From Liolophura sinensis (Eukaryota > Mollusca > Polyplacophora > Chitonida > Chitonidae): a stretch of DNA of 64,000 nucleotides. Of this stretch, positions 47,201-58,594 are shown piece by piece. The position numbers and the translations under genes were made by a program. Position 1 is the first letter of the stretch. Each line of letters starts with the position of its first letter. The stretch covers positions 26,251,080 to 26,315,079 of the forward strand of contig NC_088302.1 of the NCBI RefSeq assembly GCF_032854445.1, in the 5' to 3' direction. A model generated the notes under the pieces. That model ran no database searches. It saw nothing but the letters and a program-made list of their open reading frames with translations, and had not been told where the DNA came from.

Positions 47201-50200
47201 TCAGCCATATTGGGACCAGTGACGTCACATCAGGTTTTTGCCACTCCAGTCACACAGAATGGAGTCTGAACTATTTCAAATAAAAAACATGAATGTGACG
47301 CCACTGAGTCTCAACCGAACATCGCAGAATGTTCCAAAAACATTTTAAATTCTAAAAAAAACATCGAACAATTTTCATAGACAGTACATGGGAAGGTCTC
47401 TCAGCATCCCGCGGATGGTCGTGGGTTCTGCCCGGTTTCCACCCGTCATAATGATGGCCGCCGTCGTATAAGTGAAATATTCTTGAGTACGGCGTAAAAC
47501 ACCAATCAAATAAATAACTAACTAAAATAAAATAGTCTTCAATAGTATACATTTTTCAATTCCTTTGATTGCCTTTAAGGTGACATGTTTTCCGGCCAAA
47601 CTTACACGTACAAAGTTTAGCATACGTGTGGACCCAGAACTATAATTATTACCACCCACTGTTCACTATAAGAGAACTGCAGTACCATCTGCTGCAGACA
47701 TAGGTGCCACCCATGGCGGGAATCTCCACGGCAGCGCTGAGCAGGACGTTCAGCAAGCGGTCTCCGGACATGGCAGTGGTCATCATGAAGAGGCCCAGGT
47801 AAATCAGGCTGTTGGTAAACCTGTACACACATGACATAATTCAGGCCGTCAAGTAAACTTGTACACAAATAATATAAATCAGGCTGCCCATAATCCTGTA
47901 CACACACCATATAAATCAGGCTGTTGGTAAACCTGTACACACATGACATAATTCAGGTCGTCAATTAAACTTGTACACAAATAATATAAATCAGGCTGCC
48001 CGTGATCCTGTACACACATGATATAAATCAGGCTGTTGGTCAGCTCCTACACACATCACGTGAATCAGGCTGTCCGTGATTCTGTACACACATTATATAA
48101 ATCAGGCTGTGGGCGAACATGTACACACATGATAAAAACCAGCCTGTCGGTCAACCTGTACACACATCATGTAAATCAGGCTGTGGGTTAAACTGTACAC
48201 GCATCATGTAAACCAGGCTATCGGTTAAACTGTACACACATCATGTAAACCAGGCTGTCGGTTAAACAGTACACACATCATAAAAATCAGGCTGTTGGCC
48301 AGCGAGTACACACATAACATAAACCAGACTTTCGGTCAACATTGTATAAATCGAGTCGGTCATCCTGTACACACGTCATATAAACCAGGCTGTCCGTTAT
48401 CCTGTAAACACATCATATATTTCATACTGTCATCATATAGATCAGACTGTCAATGAACCTCTACTCACATCATATAAATCAGGCGGTCCGTTAACCTGTT
48501 CACACACCACATACATCAGACTGTCGGTCAAACTGTGCACACGTCAATTAAATCATCTTGGTCAAAATCTATACACACACCATATAAATTAAACTGTGAG
48601 TTTTGCATGTACACACCTCATGTCAGAAATGGACGTTAAATAGCTGTGGTTAGATTTGCCCAAGTATAACGTTCACAGAACAGGGATATAACTCGTGAAC
48701 TCTTAGTAAATCTATAAATCTATAGTGAGTGGGAAAGTCTGCAGCAACATGCGGACGGTCGTGGATTTCCTCCGGGCTCTGCCCGGTTGTTTCCCACCAT
48801 AATGCTGGCCACCGTCGTATAAGTAAAACATTCTTGAGTACGGCTCAAAACACAAGTCAAATAAATAAATAAATAAAAATCTATACATATAGTAATGTCT
48901 GCAATATTTGTTATACGGGAACAAAGAATCAACGCAAAAATGATGAATGAATTATCGAGAATATTATGACGTGTCCGACTGTTCTATGAATAAGACACTG
49001 AAAATATGGACATAGTATTGGAAGACTGAAGTGTCTTTTATATCATTTGACGATGTGCATGTATAGGCTATTTAAGCTGCAAGACAGGGTCCAGATTAAT
49101 AGGTTGTCTGACAGACTCTGCATGGAGAAACCGAATCTCGCCTGGTATACGCCTTGGCGACAGGTCAGTCTGTGATGAGCTACAGCGAAACCCGGATGCT
49201 TGGTTTTGCTGAGTGATTCAGTGATCATGCTACCAGTAACCTGGAAGCGCCATTATGGTTTACCAGTGGTATAGGAATGGCTCATACCATATTGCCCACA
49301 GCTTTGGCGAGGGTTTTGGCGTGATATCTGTCAGAGAAGCTCATCATGCATCAAAGAGAACAGCATGAGTGCAAAACGTTTTAAGTATAAAGTGAGAATG
49401 CTTACCACACAAAACACATTCCTATGAGAAGAAATCTGGACTTCTTGTGTTTCAGAATGCCGAAGACGTTGTATTTCACAACGACGTCCGTATCCTGGGC
49501 CTGAGAATGTTTCTCCGTGGGGATCTCTCCTTCGGGAAGCACTGGGAGTTGTTGGTCGAACATGAACACAGAGTCTTCACCAGCAACTACCGGTTTTGGC
49601 TTATATCTGTTCATTTTAGCAATTTTTTCCTGGATTTTCTGAGCTTTTTTGTACTTTCCATTCGCTATTAACCATCGTATGGATTCATCTATAAGGCTGA
49701 AAGTAATTACAAAATGTTATCAAACCGGTGCTCCGTGAGTGTTAAGTTGCTCCATTTATTTATTGACGCCATAGTTATTTAATGATATCAATAAATCCAT
49801 ACTAATATTCATTTATTTATTAATGTATTTTTTATTCATTTATTTATTTGATTGGTGTTTTACGCCGTACTCAAGAATATTTCACTTATACGACAGCGGT
49901 CATCATTATTGTGGGAGGAAACCGGGAAGAGCCCAGGGGAATGCATACCACCAATTCATTCGTGCATATATGATCACTTTAGACGGATGTGTATTATTGA
50001 TTGCTTTACTTCACGAGCGTTTGATATTTTGAAACATTTTAAAGAATTCGATATATTTTAGGAAACAATGGGCCAGGTGCTTGAAAACGCGTCTAACTGA
50101 AGCCCTACTTGCTAACTTATCACCAATTTTAAACGCTATTCCATGCATTTATCCCACTGCTGTATAACAGATATTTGTGAGGTTTAGCAAGGACATAACA

Positions 50201-53200
50201 GACAAAAGTACAAAATAAGACGCAAACCAATGACATACAAGAAGTAGGCTATGATGACAACAAATGGCGGTAACATCATCAGCTGCACATGGCGCCAGTT
50301 CAGCCCATCAAAAGCGTAACCCAGACCGGCTAATACAGTGATTCCCACCCCCCACAGCAATCCGTCCAGAATGATCACGTTACCCCTCATTCGTGCAGGA
50401 AATATCTCCATCATCAGCACAATTTTTACATCATAGTGACCCTGTAAAACAATAAACCATTTTTGATGAATAAAAACATGCTTGTATCTGGTTTTGCATC
50501 ACTGAATAACTCGACAGTTCAACATAACAAAGACATTACAGACTATTACAAATACATTGCTATTTGCACTTCTCCAGCCTGATTTGCTATATTTTTATCT
50601 CTTTTATTTAGTTCACGTTTAATCAAAGCTATTTCCCCGTTAAATTTATACATGGTGGAAATGTAATAGTTTGTGGGTAAAAATCCGCATTGGTACGATA
50701 AAGGCCTTCTGACGTAAAGCTGCAGTAAAATGGCAAAATGGTTCCCAACAGCTCCAGTTTATCCATCTATAACAATGGCTTGTGTTTTACATACTCACCG
50801 AGTATTAATACTTTGTCACTGTACAAAAAGGCTTGTGATAGAAATGTCCAATACATATTTGTAACTCACCAAGCAGAAAAAGCCGTGTAGAAAGCGCAAT
50901 GCAAGAAACCATATATACGTTGGTATAAACGTCACAGCTGCAAAAGACACACATTGCAGAGTTCCTGTTATGATCAACATTGGCTTCCGACCAAGTCTAT
51001 CGGCGATGTGTGAAATGACAATCGCTCCAAATGCCATCCCGATAAGATAAAGAGTTTGCGTCAGCTCGCCCATATAACCTCTGTCACAGACAAGATCCCA
51101 CTGAAAACAAAATTGAAATTATGTATAAACAATGGCTGAATGCGCCTAATAATTTATTAGGCACTTATCTATTTATTTAATAGATATAACATGTCTAGTG
51201 TATAGGAGGAGGCTGTACATTTCGATCAGTAAAAACCCATTCTAATACACTGACCAATTTTGTAATGCCGTTTTTTTATCCTTTGCTCCTGTTTTATAAA
51301 CGGAAAGCACTGACTAGATAATATGTGGTTGGTTTTGATACATAGAAATACATAGAAATCTTAACATGTGAACCCACAAGCTCATCACGTAGAGACGGCA
51401 TCAGTGATTTGGGTCAAAAGTGTGAAAGTATGTTCTGTAAGTTAACAGATGTCAATTAAAAACACCCTCGCGTCTTCCCCTACACCAATTCAAGGACAGG
51501 GCAGTGTTATCAAAAATGTTATTGTTTTAGTACAATATCAATTTACTTGATGCAGGGATATTAATTTAATTTTCTTGGCAGAAGATTGTTTTAGTTAGTA
51601 TAATGTAAATAAACAATATTTCAACGATAGACAGTATATGTAATCAGGCTGATAAGGTTTGCATGTACATTTCACCATCCGTTTTCTTAAATTAAGAAAC
51701 GTTGAGAGATTTTGTACCTCCGAAACAAACGACACGTTCTTCCCGCCTTGGTATTCATATCCAAACGGACACGAGGAGCTGTGGTTGGCAATGCTGTCCG
51801 TCAACTCGCATTGATCATTAAAAACGCCATCCTCAAAGGTCTTATTCCTATACATTTCTGGTATAAAACATCGAAATTTCGGCTGGAAACCTGCAATTGC
51901 AATTGTCATACGAAAGAGTTCAGATGATGTTCGGATTGCTACAAGGTATTTCTATAATAGAGATGGTACATGCGCGCCAGTGCTGAACGTCATAATTAAA
52001 CATGAATTTATAGTGTCATACTACAAGTAAGATGACACGATGCTATACTGTGATGTGCTTGTAGGATTACACCATGAGATGACACGATGCTATATTGTGA
52101 TGTACTTGTTGGGTTACATCATGAGGTGACACGATGCTATACTGTGATGTACTTGTAGGGTTACATCATGAGGTGATACGATGCTATACTGTGATGTACT
52201 TGTAGGAATAAGCATGCGGTGACACGATGCTATACTGTGATGTACCTGTAGGATTAACCATGAGATGACACGAGGCTCTACTATGATGTACCTGTAGGAT
52301 TACACCAAGAGAAGACACGATGCTATACTGTGATGTATTCGTAAGATTACACCATGAGAGAACACGATACTATATTGTGATGTACTTGTAGGGTTACACC
52401 AAGAGAAGACACGATGCTATACTGTGATGTATTCGTAAGATTACACCATGAGATGACACAATACTATATTGTGATGTACTTGTTGGGTTACACCATGAGA
52501 TGACACGATGCTATACTGTGATGTACTTTTAGGATTACACTATAATATGACACGATGTTATACTGTGAAGCCTTTGTAGGATTACACTATGTGTTGACAC
52601 GGTACTATACTGTGGTGTACTTGTAAGATTACACCATGAGAAGATACGATGCTGTTCTGTGATGTATGTTTAGGATTACGCCATTAGAAGACACGACGGT
52701 CGCTGTGAGTTCAAATCCAGCTCATGCTGGTTTCCTCTCCAGCCGTAAATGAGAAGGTTTGTCAGCTACGTGCGGATGGTTGTGGGTTTCCCCCGGGCTC
52801 TGTCCGTTTTCCGCCGACCATAATGTTGGTCGCCGTCGTATAAGTGAAATATTCTTGAGTACGGCGTAAAACACCAATCAAATAAATAAATTAGAAGACA
52901 ATATGCTATACTGCGATGCATTTGTAGGATTACACCATGACACCGTTCTGTGTAATATACAGCCATCGTGTCATCGTTTTATTGGACTGTTTCAGATATT
53001 ATCGCATTTCAACCTGAAAAAAGAGGCCCATTATAGAGAAAGCCTATGGAAGTATGGAACGTGTGGACTGCATCCGAACGAGTGCTAGTATACCATAAAA
53101 ACGGCGATATACCACGAAATTATAAGTCGTAAGTACCCTTGTTTTTATTAATAGTGAACAGAGGCAACTAATACAAACTACAAATAATTTGGGAAGATCA

Positions 53201-54836
53201 ACTGGGACAAACTTAGCAAAACAAAGGGGTTGATGACGCTTTTCAGCGCCAATCCACAACCACATGGCCTTGCCGTTTGTATTATTCATGGATACGTCTT
53301 TTGAAGTCAGAATTACACCAGGAATAAAATAAACCTGATTTTAAGCCTTAAGGACAGCACATCTAGAACGACCAAGTTCTATTGCTTTTGTGAATCAAAC
53401 ATTTTAAAGCGGTTAATGTGGCTGCATGGTTGCAAGAGAGCATTGTCAAGCAACCCTATATATTACACACAATGTACATTGTTTAACTTCACACTGACTT
53501 GGGTAAGCTAACCGTGGACAGTATTTATAAATGCAGACAGGTAATCATACTGACAAAATGACAAGCGTAATGTTGTATATACAGGTAATATTAGACTCGT
53601 GTTTCTGAATTCCATCACCTACTCAAAACACTACCGCATTATTAATTCATAACATTTTGGCCAGATTGTATCCTGTTTAGAATTCCTGGCACTCTATCTA
53701 TACTAGACGAGAGGGATTTTTCCACTGTAATAACATTAGGTAGCTTGGACCATTCTAAGATAAACTATATCAATATATATTCAAATTAGGAAGGAATTAT
53801 CAAAGCTAGAAGATCTTTGAAAAACGATTTGCAATAACATTTTGCCATACATGATTACTTCGCAATCAGTTTGAGTTTCGCTGCTACCATCATTAAGTTG
53901 GCAGTTTTTATAAGGTGTAAAAATATGCAATCAGCAGTACACCTTTATGATCGTGATAACATTGAGTTCTAACTTGATGTGCGTAATCTGTGGCAATAAC
54001 TGTATAGCATAGAAATCACTGTCAGTTTTCAATAGTAACTTCATAGAGCGAGGAAATCAAAATAAGATATAAAGCTCTACAAAGTCCTATCTCGTTCAAC
54101 CTGCCGGCCTCAATACGTACCACAACCGACCACCGTTAGCCCGATCACATTTTGAGACCGCATTCCTTTTTCAAAAATGAACAACTTACGTGGGAAGGTC
54201 TGAAAGAAACCTGAGGACGGTCGTTGGTTTCCTCCAGGCGCTGCCCGGTTTCTCCTTACAAATAATACTGTCCGCCGTAGAATAAGTTAAATATTCTTGG
54301 GTACGGCGTAAAACACCAATCAAACAAATAAATAAATCAAAACTGAAATTAAACTTCAGTTGATTTATATTTCTGGAAAGTTAATCAAAGTTAGGGAGGA
54401 GTAACAGCAGCGTTTTGATTGGACTAACCGTCTTATCTTGATAAATAGCATTGGCATAGACAGCCTCCCCATGTGACGTCTTCGGCGGGCAAATCTTAGT
54501 ACGTCTGGATGGACTCTGGGGTTTTTAAATTCACATTTCGGAAAAGGTTAAAGGAATCAAGGAATACATTCAATCTTAAGGAAAGAGAAATGCATATTCA
54601 AACTGAAAAAAGTCAAGTTTAAGGTTAATGGCATATTTATCCCAGTTAAACCAGGAGGTAAGTCTCGCTGCTTCTGTCGATTTTATAAACCTACCTATAA
54701 CCAAAATGTTCATCGAAATGAATGACGTCATAATCTGACTGAGGCTTAGGACAGTCCACTGTATGATATGCCATTTTCCTGGATGCACAAAGACTTCGCT
54801 ACGAACGATAGGTGCACAGCCCTCATCAGCTGCCAT
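43949..54836 (-). CDS. SLC22-family organic ion transporter, ten exons
   Basis: Exons: 54836-54695, 51890-51718, 51100-50870, 50441-50239, 49696-49406, 47820-47686, 45315-45230, 44896-44779, 44567-44495, 44203-43949. They sum to 1707 bases, 568 codons plus stop, and every junction keeps GT-AG and phase. The family moves organic cations, anions or carnitine across the plasma membrane. TM1 is in exon 1 (about 24-47). A large Cys-rich extracellular loop (49-105) has three N-glycosylation sequons and ends in the family motif FVSE-WDLVCDRGYMGELTQ. The MFS motif ADRLGRKP is at 138-145. The loop before TM7 begins DESIRWL (the usual ESPRWL, with Ile for Pro). WFGRRRG is at 392-398 and YTPELLPTNFRAAGLG follows in the last third. 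The ATG has A at -3 and G at +4. Substrate cannot be read from sequence. Introns hold three minisatellite arrays and six SINE pieces. Confidence 0.93.
44495..44567 (-). CDS. SLC22-like gene, exon 9
   Basis: A 73-base exon encoding AAGLGISSGCARIGSIMAPF, the family's conserved helix after the ELxPT-R motif. Donor gtatgt follows TATGTG. Confidence 0.88.
44779..44896 (-). CDS. SLC22-like gene, exon 8
   Basis: Encodes VGKFVISASFIMIYLYTPEL, a hallmark SLC22 stretch. Acceptor gtacag, donor gtgagt. Confidence 0.9.
45230..45315 (-). CDS. SLC22-like gene, exon 7
   Basis: Encodes FGRRRGCIALHATCAVALFL and the rest of a TM helix. The preceding Trp codon is split across the junction with exon 6. Donor gtactt. 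Confidence 0.88.
45420..46300. repeat. 15-bp minisatellite, part 1, in SLC22 intron 6
   Basis: The units are variants of ACATGGCACAACAG. Being a multiple of three, the unit gives long Cys/Val/Met-rich minus-strand open frames of up to 299 codons that are not genes. Confidence 0.93.
46305..46432 (+). mobile_element. 5' half of a SINE inside the 15-bp array
   Basis: The copy has the tRNA-like head (GTCCGTGGCTCAGCTGGTTA) and B-box-like region, and stops at GCCGTACGTGGGA, where array units resume. Loss of the 3' half is unusual for a retroposed SINE and implies later rearrangement. Confidence 0.85.
46433..47000. repeat. 15-bp minisatellite, part 2, with internal duplication
   Basis: The same ACATGGCACAACAG-type units continue. 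A non-array motif (GAGTGGTAAATGACT and neighbours) at about 46612-46670 recurs at about 47010-47065, so a stretch of about 400 bp was duplicated. Confidence 0.9.
47387..47518 (+). mobile_element. 3' half of a SINE in SLC22 intron 6
   Basis: The copy starts at GTACATGGGAAGGTCTCTCA and runs to the conserved end and an AAAT tail. Its break point matches that of the 5' half at 46305-46432. Confidence 0.85.
47686..47820 (-). CDS. SLC22-like gene, exon 6
   Basis: Encodes FTNSLIYLGLFMMTTAMSGD and the next helix. Its first 21 bases and the acceptor just upstream are repeated in the minisatellite that fills the adjacent intron. Confidence 0.9.
47797..48620. repeat. 37-39-bp minisatellite derived from the exon 6 acceptor
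   Basis: The unit is about ATAAATCAGGCTGTTGGTAA then ACCTGTACACACATGAT, about 22 copies. The first unit overlaps the acceptor and first 21 bases of SLC22 exon 6. The copy at 47912-47957 repeats that boundary exactly. Divergence grows with distance from the exon. Confidence 0.93.
48724..48878 (+). mobile_element. 5'-truncated SINE in SLC22 intron 5
   Basis: The 3' half of the common SINE, from AGTGGGAAAGTCTGCAGCAA to the TACGGCTCAAAACACAAGTC end and an (AAAT)n tail. Confidence 0.85.
49406..49696 (-). CDS. SLC22-like gene, exon 5
   Basis: The longest exon (291 bases) encodes the central cytosolic loop. It starts with LIDESIRWL and a basic GKYKKAQKIQEKIAKMN stretch, and ends in SRFLLIGMCFV at the start of TM7. 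Confidence 0.9.
49838..49952 (-). mobile_element. 5'-truncated SINE in SLC22 intron 4
   Basis: The minus-strand 3' part only: AAAT tail, GGCGTAAAACACCAATCAAA, then the body as far as the GAAACCGGGAAGAGCCCAGG block. Confidence 0.83.
50239..50441 (-). CDS. SLC22-like gene, exon 4
   Basis: Encodes TM4-TM6 of the first half: MMEIFPARMRGNVIILDGLL and LMMLPPFVVIIAYF. The donor is gtatgt after TTCTT. An uninterrupted open frame runs past the donor but is intronic. Confidence 0.88.
50870..51100 (-). CDS. SLC22-like gene, exon 3
   Basis: Encodes WDLVCDRGYMGELTQTLYLI and the ADRLGRKP signature, through FLALRFLHGFF. Acceptor ttttcag, donor gtgagt. Confidence 0.92.
51718..51890 (-). CDS. SLC22-like gene, exon 2
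   Basis: Encodes the large extracellular loop: CFIPEMY, sequons NKT, NHS and NVS, two further Cys, and FVSE at the donor gtacaa. Acceptor caattgcag. Confidence 0.88.
51990..52930. repeat. 47-bp minisatellite in SLC22 intron 1, about 16 copies
   Basis: The unit is about TGACACGATGCTATACTGTG, ATGTACTTGTAGGATTACAC, CATGAGA. A SINE at 52696-52892 lies between two units. The unit is unrelated in sequence to the 47-bp block B unit. Confidence 0.93.
52696..52892 (+). mobile_element. 5'-truncated SINE inside the intron 1 array
   Basis: The copy begins CGGTCGCTGTGAGTTCAAAT and runs to the intact 3' end GGCGTAAAACACCAATCAAA and tail, with array units on both sides. Confidence 0.87.
52931..54188. other. 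Remainder of SLC22 intron 1, no feature seen
   Basis: AT-rich, with no gene or clear element. Confidence 0.5.
54189..54338 (+). mobile_element. 5'-truncated SINE, diverged, in SLC22 intron 1
   Basis: The 3' half from ACGTGGGAAGGTCTGAAAGA to GGCGTAAAACACCAATCAAA and an AAAT tail, with several substitutions and a small deletion. Confidence 0.82.
54695..54836 (-). CDS. SLC22-like gene, exon 1
   Basis: Encodes residues 1-47 from ATG at 54836, including the first TM helix (IIQWTVLSLSQIMTSFISMN). The donor gtaggt follows ATAG and joins exon 2 in phase to give a Gly codon. It was linked to exon 2 by phase and family architecture across a 2.8-kb intron. Confidence 0.8.
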
Positions 54837-56025
54837 GTTGAATGCGTTGTATCTGATCAGCGTGTGAGTTAAGACTGGGGTAGGCCATAACCTTGCACAC
54901 CAGTCAAACCTTTGGGCAGGTCTAGCATAGCTAGAAGCACCAGACTGTTACCGACACAGGCAGCATATTGAAACTTCCTATCTCTAAATCTAAGTTACGC
55001 CTATCCACAGAGACTTCGTAAAGCCATCGTCCAGTCCCCCTGGAACTTCAGTTTTGTCCTTTCTTAAACACAGATTCTACTTAAACCTGCTCTGCCCGGA
55101 GCTACTTCAGCCCGTGGTACTTTGACCTCAATATACACCGTGCAGCGATATCTGACCACTTAATCTCAATCTGACCACAACAATACTCCATCTATACCCA
55201 GATACAAAGCAAAACGTAGTTACGCTTTTTATCCAAAAAAGTCTGTCGTTTCAATGACACATATACACTTGTTCAAAAGTGTCTTCAAACTTAACATCAA
55301 ATTTATCTTTAAGCTAATTCTTCAATTATGTACTTCGATCAAAAATAACTGCGTAATAGTATATTATGGTTAGGTTAAACATGCTGTTAATATACTTTGA
55401 CTTAAGATAATTGCATTGGCTGCTGTGTTTGACTAAAATTTTAAATACAAATTATGGCTTACAAGCAGTATTAGCTAACACACTTACGAACAATTGGGCG
55501 GACATCATTATAATTCCAACTACCAATGTATTTATTTTTTAAATTCATTTTGGACATTTGGGGATGTATAGTATCTGTAGGGCTATGACAATATTATCTG
55601 TGAAGAGCAGAAATGCCTAAGGATCTAGGCCACAGAAGTTGTAAATCAAAATAAGTTCGGATTTTGCGGAATGTGCCCTTGACCTTCATGTAGCTGTCAG
55701 AGATATTATTGTACCGCTGAAAGCTTCCAGCTGTTTCCATAGGTTCTTTCGTTCCGCTCACGTGCAGCGGTTATCTTAAGCGTTATAGAGCTTGAGTTTT
55801 CGCTTGAGTGAGCCGCGTCAAACAAATGACGGGTCGTGCGTACATGTTTGCACATTGTTAGATTTTACTAGATTCAGTCAACTAAATTTCAGACAAAAGG
55901 TCGTTAACCGATGAGGTCACTTTGCGTCAGGGTCAGAGCTTGTCCCAGTAAAAGACTAAAATTACCCAATCCGACTTTTCCACCGCACGTAATCGTGGCC
56001 ACTATCCTATAGGTACGGTGTTGTC
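54837..56025. other. Upstream region of the SLC22 gene
   Basis: The promoter should lie here. No TATA box at a usual distance, CpG-dense block or other regulatory site can be supported by eye. Confidence 0.4.
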
Positions 56026-56038
56026 TATTAATGATGGA

Positions 56039-56305
56039 TTTACTTATTTATTTGATTGGTGTTTTACGCCGTACTCAAGAATATTTCACTTATACGACGG
56101 CGGCCAGCATTATGGTGGAAGGAAACCGGACAGAGCCCAGGGGAAACCCACGACCATCCGCAGGTTGCTAACAGACCTTCCCACGTACGGCCGGAGAGGA
56201 AGCCAGCATGAGCTGGACTTGAACTCACAGCGACCGCATTGGTGAGAGGCTTCTGGGTCATTACGCTGCGCTAGCGCGCTAACCAACTGAGCCACGGAGG
56301 CCTCT
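56039..56305 (-). mobile_element. Full-length young SINE with perfect 13-bp target-site duplication
   Basis: Minus-strand copy from AGAGGCCTCCGTGGCTCAGT through the B-box-like GAGTTCAAGTCC to GGCGTAAAACACCAATCAAA and an AAAT tail. It is bounded by TATTAATGATGGA at 56026-56038 and 56306-56318. The perfect duplication and low divergence make it the youngest copy here. Confidence 0.93.
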
Positions 56306-57404
56306 TATTAATGATGGAGCTATTAAGGCAATCTAAATTAGAATTTGAGGTCAGTAAAATTCATTACTTGCTCGACGTCCAAAATCCACACTCTTTAGGA
56401 CGTGAAATGTCCAACATATTTTTTGGAATAATTATTGAACTCTTTTCTCCTCGTCATTTGGCTTGCTTTTCATGGAGACGTTCACAACGGGATACTGAGT
56501 CATTAATAACAACACCGTGTCGCTTTCCTTGCCAGTGCTGTCTGCCATTTACATAGTATTTAGATTAGGCATGTTGATTGACTTGCCTGGCATCCAATAC
56601 TATTTAGTTTGTATTTAGTCTCCCAACATAGCACCTTTTGATTCTGCGTTTTATTGCATATGAAGCAAGACCATTGATTCACTAATTCCACCCCAGAAAG
56701 ATTACTTGATCAAACTGAGGTAAGCAATTGTAAGTCGATGGATTAATTTACTGGCCGATAATGCACGATATGCTAGCACCAGTAGGTGTATATACATTTT
56801 TCATTATATAGAATTTGCCCTTGTTACCTGTACATTGACCTCATATTACCTCACCGGTCTTTCATTTTCGATATGGTGTAGTTTTCTCTGGAAATATAAG
56901 TCAGCAGACTTGCCCATGATAGACCTTGGGTAGCGGAAAATATTAGGTCAGCTCCCAGTATAAAGCGCCTATTGTCCATGAGCTCCAGGCTACCCGGACA
57001 CCGATGTGGCTTTTTTCTTTAATGATTGCTGTAACTATATATAGTTCTGAATGATTAGTAGGAAGGCCGTAAGGCTGCATGCTTTTGATTAGTTAGTTAT
57101 TGCTGGGACCCAGATACTGAGTTAGTCAAACAAACACCAGTTTTTATTTGGAAGCCTTCACGATCTTGTTATATATAGAATTGTGTTTTAGACTGTCCTA
57201 TAGAGAATCGCTAGTTTATTGTGAGAGATAAAGCTTAGAATTCATATCTGATCTAACTCAGCTATTAACGATATACCTAAATTGTTGTAAATAAAGACTT
57301 TGAAATCTGTTGAACCGCGTTCGTTCAAACATATCTTCCAGTTAAATTTACACATGCATTATGATAGGTTTATGCACCCATTTCAGTATACTGTATACGG
57401 GTCC

Positions 57405-57490
57405 TGGCTGGATGAAGTCGTTAAAGCGTTAGCTGGCTACGACCACTAAGGTCACATGTTCGAATCCACCTACGGCTACGGTCGTAAGTC
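57405..57490 (+). mobile_element. Possible tRNA-like/SINE remnant of a second family
   Basis: ATGTTCGAATCC is a perfect B-box, preceded at about tRNA spacing by AGCGTTAGCTGGCTACGACC. No complete acceptor stem is evident. A following stretch (GTCGTAAGTCAGGAGCTTTG) recalls SINE bodies but differs from the common family. Confidence 0.35.
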
Positions 57491-58454
57491 AGGAGCTTTG
57501 TCCGGTACAATGCAAAGGTCAGTGGTTCCGAAAATGGCAGGAGATAAGGATATATCGGGATCATGTTTCCTGTACCGTATGTGACATGGTTAACGTAAAA
57601 AACCTACTACTGATGGATGTAATAACTTGAATTCATAATCCTTAGACTTTTGTTACAATTCTAGCTTCCTGGCCTTCTTATTTATGGGGACTTTTTATAT
57701 CTATTGTGATGGTGTTCAAGTTAGAACTGATTCTCTAAACTAATTGTTGGCCTTGTAACTGTGAAATTTTATGACCAATTTTTCAATTTGTAGGGAAAGT
57801 CGCCATCAAATTATGACTCGAGTCATATTTTTAGAGACAGTACCACAAATACCGGCGTACACGAGACCTCAATACGTCACTGTAAATAGATTGATGGTCC
57901 AGTAGTTTATCCTTTACAAGCATGAGTGGGAACGTGGCATTCTGCTACCGATGTTCTAAAGTATGTACCGGTATACATATACATGTAACCGAGTTGTTTG
58001 TAGTCACGTGAGCACTGTAAAATGTATATGCGCACCATAGAAATATACCCTGAAAGCAATCGCTATGCAATCACATAACCTTTTCTACGTAGCAAATTGA
58101 CATTTATGCGTGAGATAAAAATAGAAAAAACTCACAATGAATATCGGCAATGAGACGTTAAGAGATTGATATTAGCCTGGGTGTATTTCGTGAGACATCA
58201 AGGTGATATTAAGGTGAGATGACTCCTGTGTTATATACTTTTCCATTTATTTAAGCAGTGGATGGGTTCCCATTTTTAAGAAAATATATTGTGTACATGC
58301 ATAATGTGAACCTAAATTTTGTGTGGATACATAGCCGGTGTGTTAAGTTTATATAAATTTATAGCCGTTGATACATAGCCTATGTAAATTTTGTGCTGAT
58401 ACATAGCCTACATGCAAATTGGATGTTGATAAACATGTCTAAATTTTGTGTGTT

Positions 58455-58488
58455 GGGGGGTGGGGGGTGGGGTTGGGGGGGGGGGGGC
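58455..58488 (+). repeat. G-homopolymer-rich tract, G-quadruplex potential
   Basis: Runs of 6, 6, 4 and 13 G separated by one or two T end exactly at the CTCCGTGGC start of a SINE copy. Confidence 0.9.
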
Positions 58489-58594
58489 TCCGTGGCCTAG
58501 CGGTAAGAGAACTACCGTGGGTTTCTCCTCCCGGATTCCTCCCACCATAATGCTGGCCGCCGTTGAATAAGTGAAATATTCTTGAGTGAGGCGC
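58489..58594 (+). mobile_element. Internally deleted SINE after the G-run
   Basis: The head CTCCGTGGCCTAGCGGTAAG joins directly to the body at GTGGGTTTCTCCTCCCGGAT and ends near TATTCTTGAGTGAGGCG. The B-box region is missing and no tail or target-site duplication is visible. Confidence 0.7.

Noticed and set aside
47617-47949. Separate 110-codon gene on the minus strand
   Set aside because: It is SLC22 exon 6 read through its acceptor into array units that repeat the exon start.
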